A stretch of DNA of 64,000 nt from Micromussa lordhowensis (GCA_964020085.1 OZ026607.1:16758122-16822121); one strand, 5' to 3'. Positions 11,101-23,579 are shown, numbered from the stretch's first letter. The notes: generated by a model from the sequence alone, not told the origin. Made by a program: numbers and translations.

Positions 11101-12092
11101 CGGTTAATAAGAGCTAAGTAATGCCCACGTGCAGATTACTAGCCTACAAAAGCAAATCAAACAGCCATATATAACTAAACAACTTATTAACGTCAACCGT
11201 TCGGTCTTCACGGAAAAATCTCGAAACTTCGGCCTTACCGCTCGGTCAATACGTCAAGGTCTCGGTTTGAGATTTTCCCGTGAAGACCTCACTCTTGGTC
11301 ATGATAAGTAGTTATAAACGACTGACAGCAAATATTCAATATAGAAACTTGAAATTAAACGTTCTGAGAACATAGCGTTGTCCAATCAAAACACATGCAT
11401 TCTCCCCTTACAAGTTTTTTTGTACATTTTCCATCGTCATAGACGCGAGAACTCGAGAACTTGATTGCTATCAAGAGCTCAGTCGTGGTATTTTGACTTG
11501 TTTTGGCTACGAACAAAATTACTTTAAACTCTAGAGAGGGCCGGTCAACCTCACTAAGTTCAGTACAAAATTACCTTGAAAATTGAAGAAAACCTTGAAA
11601 ATAATAGTCTACCGAGGTAGAAAAACATCAAAGAGATAATAATAAACCATAAAGGAAGAAGGATGGTTAAGGATGGAGAAGATTGACACACATTATAAAC
11701 GACGAGCTTGAAAAATTTAGGCTAAACTTTTCAAGATTCGCAAACCGTGACGTAATTTTTATGCAAATGACTATTTTGTAGGTGGCCAGACACTCCTGAC
11801 CAGATCCCTACAGCTGGAGAAGGCAGGCGTGGTCGCTCTTGTGCGGACACTGGACATCGCTTTGGCCTTCATTTTGCAGCTGCTGTTCTTGGATTACACC
11901 GCTAATATTTACAGCATCGCAGGCGCAGCGCTAGTATTGGGCTGTAATGCGTTGGTGATATTAAACCGCGGCGGGTGCTTACCAAATAAGGAAGCGCCAG
12001 AAAGCAACGGAGAGCTACCTGAGGAAAAGCAAAGCCTGATGGGAACGGTGAAACGACAGCTGTATGAAAGAATGATCGCTAAACGTTACTGA
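8124..12092 (+). CDS. SLC35G1-like EamA/DMT-family membrane transporter, 355 residues
   Basis: Exons 8124-8654, 9678-9903 and 11782-12092 (531+226+311 nt) join exactly to 355 residues plus stop. Introns are GT-AG. The protein is a drug/metabolite transporter superfamily member of the SLC35G group: a lysine/arginine-rich cytosolic N-terminus (MARKRSRKAKK), then about ten hydrophobic helices in two EamA repeats. Diagnostic stretches are PPQEVVFFRSLVQ, ADATVIVFSSPIFTG and, in the second half, GGQTLLTRSLQLEKAG followed by VALVRTLDIALAF, matching human SLC35G1 in order and length (365 residues). Human SLC35G1 has been linked to the ER/plasma membrane and STIM1; the substrate here cannot be read from sequence. 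The ATG follows an in-frame upstream stop and starts the first conserved block. AATAAA at 12331 probably ends the mRNA. Intron 2 carries several MITEs. Confidence 0.9.
9967..10121. mobile_element. pogo/Tigger-like MITE, 155 bp, TA TSD
   Basis: Terminal repeats CAGCGGAACCTCGATATAAC and (complement) CAGTAGAACCTCAATAAAAC are flanked by TA on both sides. The termini and the TA duplication fit the pogo branch of Tc1/mariner. No coding capacity. Confidence 0.75.
10495..10575. repeat. Palindromic MITE sharing ends with 43115-43205
   Basis: 'acaataagattattcgctct' and 'agctcataatctaattgtta' are inverted partners; a second copy with the same arms lies at 43115-43205 and a half copy at about 9550-9585. 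Confidence 0.6.
10665..11116. mobile_element. Dispersed element with terminal palindrome, copy A
   Basis: Starts 'caaggactgggaactaccaa', contains the TCTAGACCGG palindrome and ends in a 145-bp hairpin (10971-11116) with GTCTGTATGGGAGAATCTTG arms. A reverse-complement copy occupies 34094-34580. No protein motif is readable. Confidence 0.72.
11150..11320. repeat. Hairpin repeat related in layout to 10971-11116
   Basis: Arms 'ggtcttcacggaaaaatctc' and 'gagattttcccgtgaagacc' flank a short centre. The layout of repeated 'cggtc' phrases matches its neighbour but the sequence differs. Confidence 0.55.
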
Positions 12093-12330
12093 ATTGAAGT
12101 TTCAGTTTCATCTTTTAAGTGTAATCCTTAAAAAAACACTGACTGCAATATATCAAACTCTAAGGACGGTGTTTTATCACACTTCCGCTGAAAAGAAGGT
12201 TGAATTGAATGTACAGTAGAGTGTTTTCGATGAAATTTGGAGAATCTGAAATGTGATGATGAATCACGATCTCGAGTATTTGATATTTCATCCATATCAT
12301 ATCAAAGTTAAATCTCGGACTATTAGTTGA

Positions 12331-12336
12331 AATAAA
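12331..12336 (+). promoter_or_regulatory. AATAAA polyadenylation signal of the SLC35G-like gene
   Basis: The first canonical AATAAA after the transporter stop codon, about 240 bases downstream. Confidence 0.5.
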
Positions 12337-12454
12337 ATAACAAAAATTTATGTTTAGAAGAGATTAGATACGATATCCAAGCCACGGACATGGCTATGAT
12401 TTCCATTATGTTTGTTTGTTATACTGTTACTTTGGGACAGACCATTATCTTTTA

Positions 12455-12775
12455 GAGGAGGTTGGGCAATTTTCTGAGGCATATTTTTTTCTCGCCTTTA
12501 GGTGATGCATGATGTATTTTGGCGGGCAATGCGTTTTTGCAAGAATTTTATTAAAATCAAATACAACCTGGATAGTACAAAGCACTTGCTCGATTTTTCC
12601 CCATGGCCCCCTTGCACGATTTTTTTTCAGCAGTTTTCACTGTGTAGGAATATTTTTTTTTGGAAATTCCCCAATCCCATCTCTCTTCAAAAAAATAATG
12701 GTCGTCCCTAAGATACGATAAGATAACTTTATTTTTACACAGTATTTCCATCAGTCTATTTATTCATTTCGCTCC

Positions 12776-12808
<33 letters not shown>

Positions 12809-12873
12809 GAAACTCTTTACGGTGGCCAATTCACATTACTCAGTTGATAAAACCAAGTTATCTTGTAATACTC

Positions 12874-12918
<45 letters not shown>

Positions 12919-12925
12919 ATTTACG
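12455..12925. repeat. Second copy of the 3300-4060 repeat mosaic
   Basis: Holds the 'ggttgggcaattttctg' leader, the 'gctcgatttttcccca' block and one arm of the 3557-3771 palindrome (12769-12870), rearranged relative to the first copy. Confidence 0.6.
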
Positions 12926-13049
12926 ATAATCAACTAACTACCTGTCTCCCTAACTACAATCAAAGAATAAAAATTCCAAAAAATAAAAACTGCTTTTCAT
13001 GGAGGCCGTGTAGAAAAAAATTACTTAAAACTGTGGCGACGTAGTTTAG

Positions 13050-13549
13050 TGTTGAACTCGATTAATAAAGCTGCTTGTCTTAGTTCTATAAGTACGGTTG
13101 TTACACGACTTAGCCCCACGGTACGAAAAACTTCTCTTCAGATAATCAGTGCGAGGTTAGGGAAGAACTAATTTGTTTTCAGTACTCTTTAAACGATAAG
13201 CACTCGCACTGTTGCGACAAACAAATCTTGATCGCAATAAATCTGTTGTCAAATTAGGCGATGTCTTTTACATCATGAAAGATTTCTTCCCTAATCTTTG
13301 ATAACAGATTTTACGCCACCGTAATGCCCGGAACACATCATTCAATTTACTATCATAGCACGATAAGATGCGAGCCGCGCGATTTTGAAGCCTTTGGAGC
13401 TTTTCAACAAGACCCTTGTTACAGTTTTCCCCTGCACACCACATTACAATAATCAAAGTGTGGCTGAACAAGCTATTATAAACTTTGATTAAAATATTAA
13501 ATGAGATATGATGACGAAAAGGCGTCACCACTAACACGAGTTCAACCAT
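13050..13549 (-). pseudogene. 3' end of a non-LTR retrotransposon reverse transcriptase ORF
   Basis: On the minus strand the frame reads LIKVYNSL...GENCNKGLVEKLQRLQNRAA..KLNDVFRALRWRK, the C-terminal region after the RT domain of CR1/RTE-like LINEs. It continues with stops to about 13050 (YLKRSFSYRGAKSCNNR). It is a 5'-truncated dead copy, typical of LINE insertion. Confidence 0.8.
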
Positions 13550-13938
13550 TGTCGCAAGTATTAAAATACGTATCAGTGAACTTCTAACTAGACAGATGAA
13601 TAAAGACTAAATTGTGGAAATTTCGCAGTTGTTTCAATCCCGTGGCCTAGTTGCGTTAAACTCAAGGTGATATCACTTTTGGCCGGGTGCAATCAGGAGC
13701 CGGTACATTTACGTTTCTCGAGTAATCCTGACAATACATCTCTTTACCAAGGAACTGAATCAAAAAAAAAAAAGAAGAAAAGCCAAGATATTGACTTCAG
13801 ATAAAGATGTTTGTTAATCAGTTCTGAATAATGGATAGTGAAGACGTGCGCGACATTTGTATGCATTGCATGCCTATCGGTAACCCAGGAAACCTGGTGC
13901 AAGTGCGCCTGACGCTTTTCTCTATTTGCAAACTCAAG

Positions 13939-16900
13939 CCTGGATTCTTTCCAAGCTAAGGACAAGACTTGGCTTGGAGTAGACGCACTTTTGCGTGATT
14001 TCCAAACTCTAATCGACGATCAAGACACCGCAGATGTTTTGTTCCTAGTTGGACAAGGTGAAACTGCAATATATGCTCACAGATTGATCCTGGTATCAAG
14101 ATGCAAGCACTTTCAGAATCGCAAGAGAGAGTTGTGGTCTTCCAAGTCAGTTCATTCGCAGCTTACAGTAAGAAAGCCCGAATTCCGACCTGATGTGTTC
14201 CGTGAAGTTTTGACGTTCGTTTACACGGGAAAGGTAATTCTAAAACGTTAAATTTAAACCAATAACTGTTAATACTTGTTCTTTCTTGATATACAAATCG
14301 AGTATAAAGATTTGTAAACATTCTTATTTATGTTTGTTTATGAAGTGTTTTGAAACTTCTTGGCACCTCGAGTATGGGAGAAGGACGTTTTAAAACACAC
14401 TTAGTTTATTCCTACGTATGAAATTTGATTATTGAAATTTGAGCAGCTTTAAGCCCACTTATCAAGCAAAACTCTGATGAAACTAAAGAATATCAACTAA
14501 CATAGAAGAAAATAATGTTAGTGCGGAATGTTGGTACGAAATGCGATTCTGACTACACTGACATGAGACATTTAAGGTGTCTTGTACCAGTTTTCTTGCG
14601 CGGGGAGTAGATCACCATCGTGCGTCACGCGTGAGAAACACGAACGATAGAGGCGCGAGACTGGGCAAGATTTAAAACTCGAAAGACCAAAACAAATATG
14701 GCAGCGTGCCGTTTTTTTGCCCAAGGTCGCTTTTGTACTGTTGGAGACGAAATTCGCATATAATGGAGGCTTAACCTGCTGGAACAACTCAAGTCAATTC
14801 TGTGTATTTAAGAAAAATTGTTTCGGGAATCCAATGTTTCCCAAATTTCAAAGGAAACTCGATCGATCGTGCTGAAAATGTATTAAGGACTCGTAAAACA
14901 TAGCAATTCTACCCAGAATTTGTGTAAAAATCCTACAGAGTAAGCCCAGGAGGTTGTCTTTAACGACAATTACAACAGTTACTGTAAATGATGTTTTAGC
15001 ATCAAACGACAGCAAACAAAACAAAATGCCTGTTCGGAGCCCGCTCGCCCGCGCAGGCACACGAAGCAGTCAGCGGTAGTCGAAACAGCTCATGGGCAAA
15101 TGCTGATCTTATAAAGTCTGGATTTTTGAATGCGTGTCTACGCACATGGGAATAACGGAACTCGCGAAGGCTTTTGCATGAAAACAAGCCCGGTGACCCC
15201 TTCTTTTTATTGTTTTAATATAATGTTATCATTGAAATGTACAAAAAATGATTTCTTTAAATTAGGTTGGTACTGGCGAATTTAATGCTAGCGGTAACCC
15301 TGCAATGGACTAGCATCCCATCCAGGGGGGAGTAGAAATATTCCTAGTCGCTTCATGCTACTGAAACCAGGATAACCTCTGGCCTAATAAGCGACTTGGC
15401 TCGTATGCAGACTTTACCTTTTACCTTTTAGGTTGAACTTCATAGCCGCACAGCCTTTGAGATGCTGAGGATTGCCGAAGACCTTGAAATAACAGATTTA
15501 CAGTTAGCCTGTGAACAATACTTCATGGACAATCTTAGTACAGAAAATGCAGCAGAGTTTCTAGCAGATGCTATGTCTCTGTCAAGAGGAGATGGTTTTG
15601 GAGGAATGCCATCTTTGGTGGACAAATGTATTGGATTTATGGAAGAAAATGCAGAGGAAGTCGTAAAAACTGAAGGCTTCCTTCTCCTTTCAAAGCCAGC
15701 GATGATCAGACTTGTGTCAAGTGACCAGGTAATTGTAGTTTTTTAAACAAAATTCACCCGGTACTAATAATAGCCCTGCATTGCATGCAAAGTAAAATGC
15801 ATGCAAATTACATGCAAAGGAAGTTTGCCAATTTTTAAGAAGTGTCTTTTAATTAAGTTATATACATGTATATTTCGATTTTAGCTCTTTTTTTAGATTT
15901 TAATAAATTATTGTATCATTATATAATATATATCTAGTATTAGAACCTCTATGTAAACCACTCTTAGTGATGGAGCTTTATAAAAGATTGTTATTATTAT
16001 AAAGGGTTACAGAATCAAAGTATATAATTATATAGCCCCTTTTCAGGTACTGCAGCTTTATTTTATGCCTAACCTTACATGCTAGATAAATAATTTAATG
16101 ATTCTAACTATTATTAGTAATAATAACATTTTGCTAACTTTAGTCATCTTTCTGTATACAGTTTTCAGTTTCAGAGGAGGAGCTTTGGAGAGCTGTTTTG
16201 TTATGGGCTAAAAGGAGTTCTGGTGTCAATAAACCAACCAATCAGTGGACAGAAGAGGATAACGACAAGATAAAGGAGGTGACACATTCACACCAATGTA
16301 TTAAACTTCAATTTAAGATTGAAATTTGTCTACAAGGACTCCTTGTTGAAGAGAAACACTGTGAAAGTAAAGTGCTTAACTGAAGATCATAACACAGGCA
16401 CCCCACCAAGTGCTCAAAGCCTGGATCACTTAATCCAATGTCCAATCCAAAACACAGAATTAGGCACTGTATCTTTCATGTAGTTAAGCTTAAAGGAAAA
16501 AACCTTCAATTCATGATTTTTATATAATGGCAAAGTTAAAGGAGAACAAATGAATGTCCCTGGGACTAATAGGATGCGTAGCGGCTTGTTTCCTGACGGG
16601 GGTGCTCATTGTATCTTTGAGGGGTGAAAAAGCAGTTTTGGTACCTCTTAAGAGTGTTTAGCCTCAAGAGGTCCGATCAGGAGCTTTTACGGTACCTTTT
16701 AGGGTATTGAGCCAAAAAAATGACAGATAATGTGTTAAATGAAGAATTGGTACCTCTTAGAGGCGGAACAAAATTCAATGCCCACAGAACAGGATTTGGT
16801 ACCTCTTAGGGTTCTTTTCAAAATTTCAGACAGACCCCTGTGGGCTTGTTTATAACCGTATATTGTTATGACACATGGCTGGTTCAAATCGAATGAGTTG

Positions 16901-19900
16901 AGAGTGCAGAAGAGATGAAGAGTGCATTCATAAGAATTGACAGTCAAAGAGAAAGACAAAATTGGTCAAAGTAGAACGCCGCCAATTCAACCACAAAAGT
17001 GTGTCAAATATCAAAAAGACTTTCCAACAAAAAATGCTAAACATCGGCTAAAATATATCTGAAAAATGTAGTTTATGTGCTATCCTTCATAAAGTTCAGG
17101 AGAGTTCTTGACCCATATGGGAGACCGGGAGATTCAGTTTGTATCCTGGAGACTCCTGGATGATCTGGAAGAGTTTGCACAAATGCAAAAACTTAAAGTC
17201 AACCCTTGTCAAGTTTTTTCTTTTTCGATTTGGTCATGGTTATTGGTTTCATGCAGAAGATAATTGTGTTTCCAACGTTTCTCTTTGATTAGGAGCTGTC
17301 GGGTGTGATAGAGCACATCAAGTTACTATTGATTGACAGCAAAGTGTACGCAGAAGAAGTGGAGCCCACGGGAGTTGTACCAATGGAGGTGTCTTTAGAG
17401 AGGTAAGGGTCAGTGAACTGCTTTTCAAGTAACATGAATCAGATTTCTCCCTACTACTTTCAGTACATGTGCTATAACTCTTCTCAATGAGGAATTGAGT
17501 TTATGATCACGACAGTGCTATAATTATTTTGACCTCAGGCAGACATAGTATCGCATGAGAACATAGCATGTGGAATATATACTTTATGACCACAATGAAG
17601 ATATCAAGAATTTGTGCAAAATTTGCAAATTAAAAATAGTTTGTCAAGTACATGTAGCATTAATGTAGTGTAGCGTACAGAAATTATTGGCTATGTTAGG
17701 GTGTAACTGTATTTTATAAAAGGAAACCTCTATACCATATAGCAAATTTCACATCACTCTGTTTTTTTTTTAGGTATCGATTTGCAGCAGTGCCCACTCA
17801 TTTCAGAAAAGCTGAAGATCCTCGTCTGAGACCTAGAGCTTCTCAAAAGCTGTTTCACAGCACAAGTCTGCTGTCAAAAGAATGCCTCAAATTTCAACAT
17901 ACACTGAATGTTTGGTTTGGAAATGAACAGCAAGAATGGCAGCTGCTGTACAGAGCTTCAAAGGACGGATTCTCAGCCGCCGCATTTCATACAAAGTGTG
18001 ATGGCCATTCACCGACAATAACAGTTGTTCTGGTGAGTTATTAGTTAACTAAGTAATTGAACATCCACTGGCAGGGACATCCCCTAGATTTTCATAGCAT
18101 TGTTGAAAGTGGTCAAAAGTAACTGAATTTTGGCATGTGGATTTTCGTTTACTTGAGCAAACATTGCCCTGATATTTTTTTCTGCTGGTTGGTGTTTCAG
18201 TTTTGAGAAGTTATGTGTGCAAAACACTTTGAATTTCATAGCAGCTTTCTTTGCAATGCTTTTCAGTTCAAGGTCTTGAAATTAATTTGCTTCTCTTTGG
18301 CTGCTGGAAACTATGGAATACGTTTTGCATGTTCATTCCACATTACAGAGAAAAGGGACAGCTATTTCAGTATGTTAATTTAATTTATGTCTTATTATAT
18401 GTCTGAGTGATGCAATGTCATGCAACGAGATGTGGTGCACATACAATGTGATGTGATGTGATTTGACATTTATCCTTGACATCTCTCATATCTGCAAAAC
18501 AAAAATCTTGGCTGAATTCTACTCTAGATAGTATCTTTCAATTAACTGTACCTAAACAAAATCTCTTTCTCAAATCAATTCTAAACTAAACTTGGTAATT
18601 TTGTCCACTGCCCACTCTTTCAGGGTACAAATGGAAACTTATGTGGTGGGTTCAGCGATCAGCCATGGCGGAGTGATATTCCTCGTGGAAAATACATGCC
18701 ATCCAAAAGGTAGGAACATATATAATTAATACCTGACCATTATTTTGCTGACCAACTTGTCTTCATTCCCCATTCTTGCTCTGTAGAATTGTCTTAAAAT
18801 AGAAAAGGAGAGTCTACATACGAGCTGAGTGACCCATCCGGCCGGAGCTAGCTTATCCTGGTTTCCATAGCATGAAGCAACTAGGAGTATTTGTACTCCC
18901 CATCGCAGGGTTACCCCCAGCATTGAATTTGCTGGTACCCATTTGTACACCTGGGTGGAGAGAGGCACTGTGAAAGTAAAAACTCAGCCATGGCTCGAAC
19001 CCAGATCGCTCGATCCATAGTCAAGCCCACCAACCAATGAGGCCACCTTACAAAAAGTTCATGTATTATTAAACTCTGAATATGTTTTTTTACTTTTTGG
19101 AAAGTTAGTCATCTTAGTAGGCACAACCTGAAACACACTTTTGAAGAATATTATGCAAAATACCATGAAAATATCACAATGAACAGCTTTTTACCTCACA
19201 GCAGAAAACATCTGATTAACAAGAAGTCTTCAAGCCTCCTCGTGATTATTGAAACTAACTATCAATAATTTTCACACATTTTGCTCCTCCTCACCCATAC
19301 AGTGAGGTTTCTTGTCTAGTGTTTGCCTCTATTTCTGACATAATATCCACAATCTTTTTCAACCTTTTAAGTTACTTGCTTCTTCAAAAGGAGAGTTGGC
19401 GACTAGCCACCCAGTCCTCTCCCCTAAATCTGCCCCTAACAATGCTACCAGTCAAGAACACTTTTGTTAGGGCAAATTTTTTCCCCCTTTGTTTTTCGTT
19501 TTTCTCACTTATTTGTTTAGGTGTATTTTTCTTTTCGCTCCGGTATTTCGTTAATTACGCTCCCTTGTTATGTGCTGTATGTAAATTTCATTATAGTTTA
19601 TTACCTCGCCCTTATTTTATTGCCGTTTTTACGGAGCTATTAGTGTAAGTTCATTTCGTCGAAGTAGGTTCTTTCCTCGGTGGCCCTGACCATCAACCCT
19701 GTCTTCCTCAGCATTTGGTAAGCAGCTTTGTTTTCATCGCCTTTTTTATTTATTTCATTTCGCAGTTGCCTTAAAGTAGTTTTCTGTATTGTAATTATTA
19801 TTTTTTCGCTCTTTGTAGGAATTTACTTTTTTCCTTATGGTACGAGAATAGTAAAACATTTGCTGGTGGCGAATGTGTTGTGTTTGTTTGAATTGGCCCT

Positions 19901-20968
19901 TGCCCGTTCAACTTTCAAATAACATAAGTGTATTTTACCATTTTTTTTTACATCAAAAGGCGAAGGTGTTGATAGGTATTTAGAGTTTATTTGTAAACGT
20001 CCACCTATAGTTCCCCTTAAAACAAGATGTTAACTGAGTTTGTTTCATTAAATTCTTGTTAGGGCATTCTTGTTTACATTGATCAACTCTGAAGGCACCC
20101 CTCCAAGCAAGTTTGACGTTACACACCCTAAGTATGCCACTCTTCATCATCCAAGGTTTGTTGCCATGAACACAAATAGATCATATACCTTTGGTTAGTT
20201 CCTTTCTTTGCTACAGACTTTGAGGATTTTTTTCTCTTTTTGATATGTTTGTTTAGATGAAGGGTCTGTAGCCCCCTTCCTACTCAGGTGGAGGACTCTT
20301 TTTTACATTTACTGAGTCTAAACTACAAATTCCATCAATATGAGGATAAAGGTTACCACCCCGGGTTACCACCCATGTCATTTTTATTTGGAGTCCATCC
20401 CCCCCAATCGTCCCCATCATGTCTGCACTGCAATGTACCATCATGTCTGCACTGCAATTGTGTCATCAGACTTTTTTGACGAAAAGGATCTTGCCGCAAA
20501 GAAGAGCCCATGCTTCAATGGTTGTTTTTTATGTTGATTAAGGAGTTGGCAATGGGTAGCACAGGCCAATAATACACTCTAAGGGTTCTGTACGCATTGC
20601 TTGCCTACAATGCTGGAAAAGAAGAGTATGTCATTAAGTGTATGTGCTCTTAATAGTTCTTAAAGTGTTCTTAAAGTTCAACCCCAACTGTTGAGATTCT
20701 AAGCAAATTTATAATAAATTTCCAACGTTTGTTCATTGATTTAGTGTCGTCCATTTTCTCTGACAGGTATGGTCCTATGTTTGGTGCTGGAGCAGATCTG
20801 TGTATCAGCGATGAGTGCCACGAGAGGCCTGAGTCCTACTCTAACTTGCCTCACTCCTATGATGGTCCCCAGGCCTCATGCAGCCTCCTCATGGGAGACT
20901 ACAATTTTATAGTAAAAGACTATGAAGTGTTTGGCTTGAAAACAGAGCCTTTATATGAAAGAGTCTAA
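13939..20968 (+). CDS. BTB-BACK-TLDc domain protein, about 485 residues visible
   Basis: Eight exons: about 13939-14233, 15432-15728, 16162-16278, 17293-17402, 17774-18032, 18624-18709, 20063-20155 and 20767-20968. Phases close to 485 residues plus stop. Order: BTB/POZ (DDQDTADVLFLVG, YAHRLILVSRCKHF, FREVLTFVYTGK), BACK helices (AFEMLRIAEDLEITDL; FSVSEEELWRAVLLWAKR), then TLDc (WQLLYRASKDGFSAAAFHTK, CDGHSPTITVVL, RYGPMFGAGADLCISD) ending KDYEVFGLKTEPLYERV. TLDc proteins are tied to oxidative-stress resistance and V-ATPase regulation; BTB-BACK usually recruits Cullin-3, so an adaptor role is an inference. The BTB exon has no ATG in frame after an upstream TGA at 13910, so a first coding exon further upstream is missing from this call; its acceptor (13937-13938 or 13954-13955) is uncertain. 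Confidence 0.88.
14250..15260. other. Intron 1 of the BTB-BACK-TLDc gene, no feature recognised
   Basis: Reading frames on the minus strand (14572-15187) carry no known motif and look like chance. Confidence 0.4.
15267..15412 (+). repeat. 5'-truncated SINE copy
   Basis: Matches the 3' half of 57314-57569: 'ggcgaatttaatgct', 'cctagtcgcttcatgctact' and 'ggctcgtatgcagac'. The tRNA head is missing. Its 3' end lies about 19 bases before the acceptor of the second visible BTB exon. Confidence 0.78.
16560..16830. repeat. TTGGTACCTCTTAGG repeat cluster
   Basis: The phrase 'ggtacctctta' recurs at about 16640, 16749 and 16798, followed in one copy by 'gggttcttttcaaaatttc'. The same phrase is found inverted at 25616-25655. 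Confidence 0.6.
18811..19050 (-). repeat. tRNA-derived SINE, minus strand
   Basis: Reverse complement shows a tRNA-like head with A-box (tggcctcattggttgg) and B-box (GGTTCGAGCC), then the family body (gtgcctctctccacccagg) and the GGCTGGATGGGTCACTCAGC-like tail. Degenerate copy in a TLDc intron. Confidence 0.78.
19050..20060. other. TLDc-gene intron, AT-rich, no gene recognised
   Basis: Hydrophobic-looking frames at 19319-19922 are T-rich low-complexity translation without family motifs or splice context. Confidence 0.4.
20423..20470. repeat. Two tandem 24-bp units (ATCATGTCTGCACTGCAAT)
   Basis: Two adjacent near-identical copies inside the last TLDc intron. Confidence 0.55.
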
Positions 20969-21679
20969 CAAACGAAAGAAAGACGTTGTACATACTTGAG
21001 AAAAATATTTCTATGTGAATTTTATTGCTGTGGTGTTTGATGTTGTTTTTGAGAAGGTAAAATATTTTTCTTATCGACTCTAACTCTGAGGGTCAAGACA
21101 GATTCACTGAAGCAGAGGCAGAAACTTGCCTATATTTGTGTTTTGTCGTGTTTCTGTACACCTGTAAATAGATTTAAATTAATGAAACAAGGGAAAGTTG
21201 AAATAAGGCTTCGCCGTGTATGTGTTTTTCTCTCTCCTTCTTGTGTTTAGCTTCTCGCTTTCCTAGTTGCTTTTAAGCTTCTCGTAGGTTTTAACTGTCA
21301 TTTGTTTCGGTGATGTGACAACCACTCTTGGCAAGAGGGTAATGAAAACTCAATTGTTCCGAAGACTCCAAAGGGGCTTGGCGAAAACTGGCGGTGGGAA
21401 TGTCGTAACCAAAAGACGACAACCTCTGGACCAGAAGCTTTCTCAAAACGACTATACGTATCAAAAACTACCCTGATACCAGGGTCAGAAGTAACGATAG
21501 CAGAAGTGTCAACCGCATAGAGGGAGACAACTGGTCAAGATGCACTGGAATTTGGAACTTTGATATTCACAAGATCAGGATGGGCTCTAAGATTGCAAAA
21601 AGCTAAAACCCTTCATGGCGAGTACGTACGAAAAGTACAACTCTCATCCAAAAAATCCTCGTCAGATAACAGGAAAACA

Positions 21680-22027
21680 TTAAGTTTCTATCGATTTGGC
21701 TCTCTGAATAGTATTGGGTATCAGGGATAGATCGAGAGATTCATGCTGAAACCTCCATGGTAAATACGTACAGGAGGGTCGACAAAAACACCCCTGCCTT
21801 ACACCACGAGTGGGGCAAAAGACGGGGAACAAACAGCCATTGATGAGGATTGAACACCTCGCTCTAGAGTACAGAAGACGAACACACAGAATAACGGAAG
21901 GGTCGAAGCCCCTCTTTTCAAGAGTCGCAAACAGAAAACCCCACCCCTCTATCGAAGGCCTTCTCTTGGTCAAGAGAATATCAAGCTCATAAGTTAAATC
22001 AACAATGTCACGCAAAAACAGAGACAT
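21680..22027 (-). pseudogene. Reverse transcriptase fragment of the LINE
   Basis: Shows LRDIVDLTYE, WGFLFATLEKRGFDPS, LYSRARCSILINGCLFPVF and TRGVRQGC, the thumb-side motifs before and within RT block 4 of Tx1/L1-like elements. The catalytic FADD region is not present and the frame breaks just after RQGC. Confidence 0.85.
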
Positions 22028-22311
22028 TTCGCCAATAATGCGACCCGCGATACCACTCGTTTGGCCACTTTGGACAACATGATGGATAACGTAGAGAAGA
22101 CGACCATCTAAAGTTCGGGCGCAGTTTGTACTGCACGATAGACCATGTCAAAAGTGACATGAGACAACCACCGTGAATGCATGATTGATCATCGCAGTTT
22201 TACATACCAACTTAACACTCAAACCCCATTACAAGAACTATAAAAACCCCATTCGTTTATTGGTGTCATGCATACCATTGGCGTTTAAAGTTGCAATTAT
22301 AAGAACCATGG

Positions 22312-23579
22312 TCAAAGAAGAAGAAGAGAAAAAAAATTGAACACTCTCTTTAAGATGTACACCCGGACTAGAAGAATGCGACCCTTTTGGAACCAGTTTC
22401 TTACGAGGACTGTTAGACCGAGGTGGGACAAACCAGCCGAATCCTGGTCATCGGGAGGTTTTCTCTTCCTAATACCCTCACTAGTGTCCATAGCAGAATC
22501 GTCAGAACTATCATCAACAACGTCTTTTAAACCCGATTTGGATACATTAGATTCAAGTATACAATTTTTATCATTAGATTCAATTTCTTCAACTTCATTA
22601 CTTATGATTAGATAATTCATTTCCTAAAAGTTACTAATTTCACTTGAGTTATTCAGTATTCTTACTTGTACTATCAGTTTCATTTGCAATTTCAGTTGTA
22701 CTTTCACTACAGTTGATATGAATGATACCACTAATGTTAACTGGTTTAAGAATGCTCCGACTCTCATCAAAGAAGTCAGAATAGAACAATAAACTGACTG
22801 AGAAGAGGAAGAAAAGGCCTCATTCTCCGTGCTAGAACCGTCGGCATCAACATCAACAACCACCTCTGGAGTGGGAGGGATAACATCCGATGAAGAGGAC
22901 GAGCCACCCGCTCTAGGATCCTCGCTACCAGCAGAAGCTGAAGAAGGAGTGGATCCAATTAAGATCCAGAAACTGCAGTGCCCTGGGCAGGAGAGTCATT
23001 GTCTGCATCAGCAACAGAAGCCTAAGCAGATGCGTCACCACAAACAGAGTCAGAACCTCCAGTCTGAGCGGCTGAGGAGGGATTTGGTTACCAGCTACCC
23101 AGGTGCCCCAGGCATCAGGACAATGGCGGGGCGCAAGATGGCCCGACGCAACCACAACGGCGACATTTATTGTTATCAGGGCACTCATTGGCCCTTTGTC
23201 CCTGTGTACCACCAACCTCGTTCCTACGGAAAAGCCTTGGAAACGAGGTTGGCGTATCACGTGAGTTGCATATAACGGGTTGGCCTTCGTACCAAACCCT
23301 GCAGATATAATCAGGTGTTACGTCAACAAAGCGTGTAGCTAGGCGTTTTCCCGTGAAGATCTCGTCATGAAAGAGATATTTTTGGAGACGAACCCCTTTA
23401 ACCTTCCCATACGCCTTAAAGAGAGACTGGATAGGAACAGTATCCTCCTCATAAGGGTAGTCGAAGAGGTGATTAATGCGACACCGCATATCGAAGTCTG
23501 TCACAAAAAGCAAAGACAAAAAACGAAAACAAACAATCCGCAAAAACCAAAAAGCAAAGGCTAAACTGAGCGCGCACAA
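22312..23579 (-). pseudogene. ORF1 (gag-like, CCHC zinc knuckle) of the LINE, broken
   Basis: Fragments on the minus strand include GVRLQKYLFHDEIFTGKRLA, CRVWYEGQPVICN and ANECPDNNKCRRCG, the RNA-binding region and zinc knuckle of Tx1 ORF1. A small palindromic insertion around 23205-23265 (CCAACCTCGTTCC / GGAAACGAGGTTGG) splits the knuckle. The downstream acidic Ser/Asp-rich part (22312-22900) is in shifted frames. Confidence 0.78.

Noticed and set aside
19319..19922. Two hydrophobic frames as a membrane gene
   Set aside because: T-rich intronic sequence between confirmed TLDc exons, without motifs.
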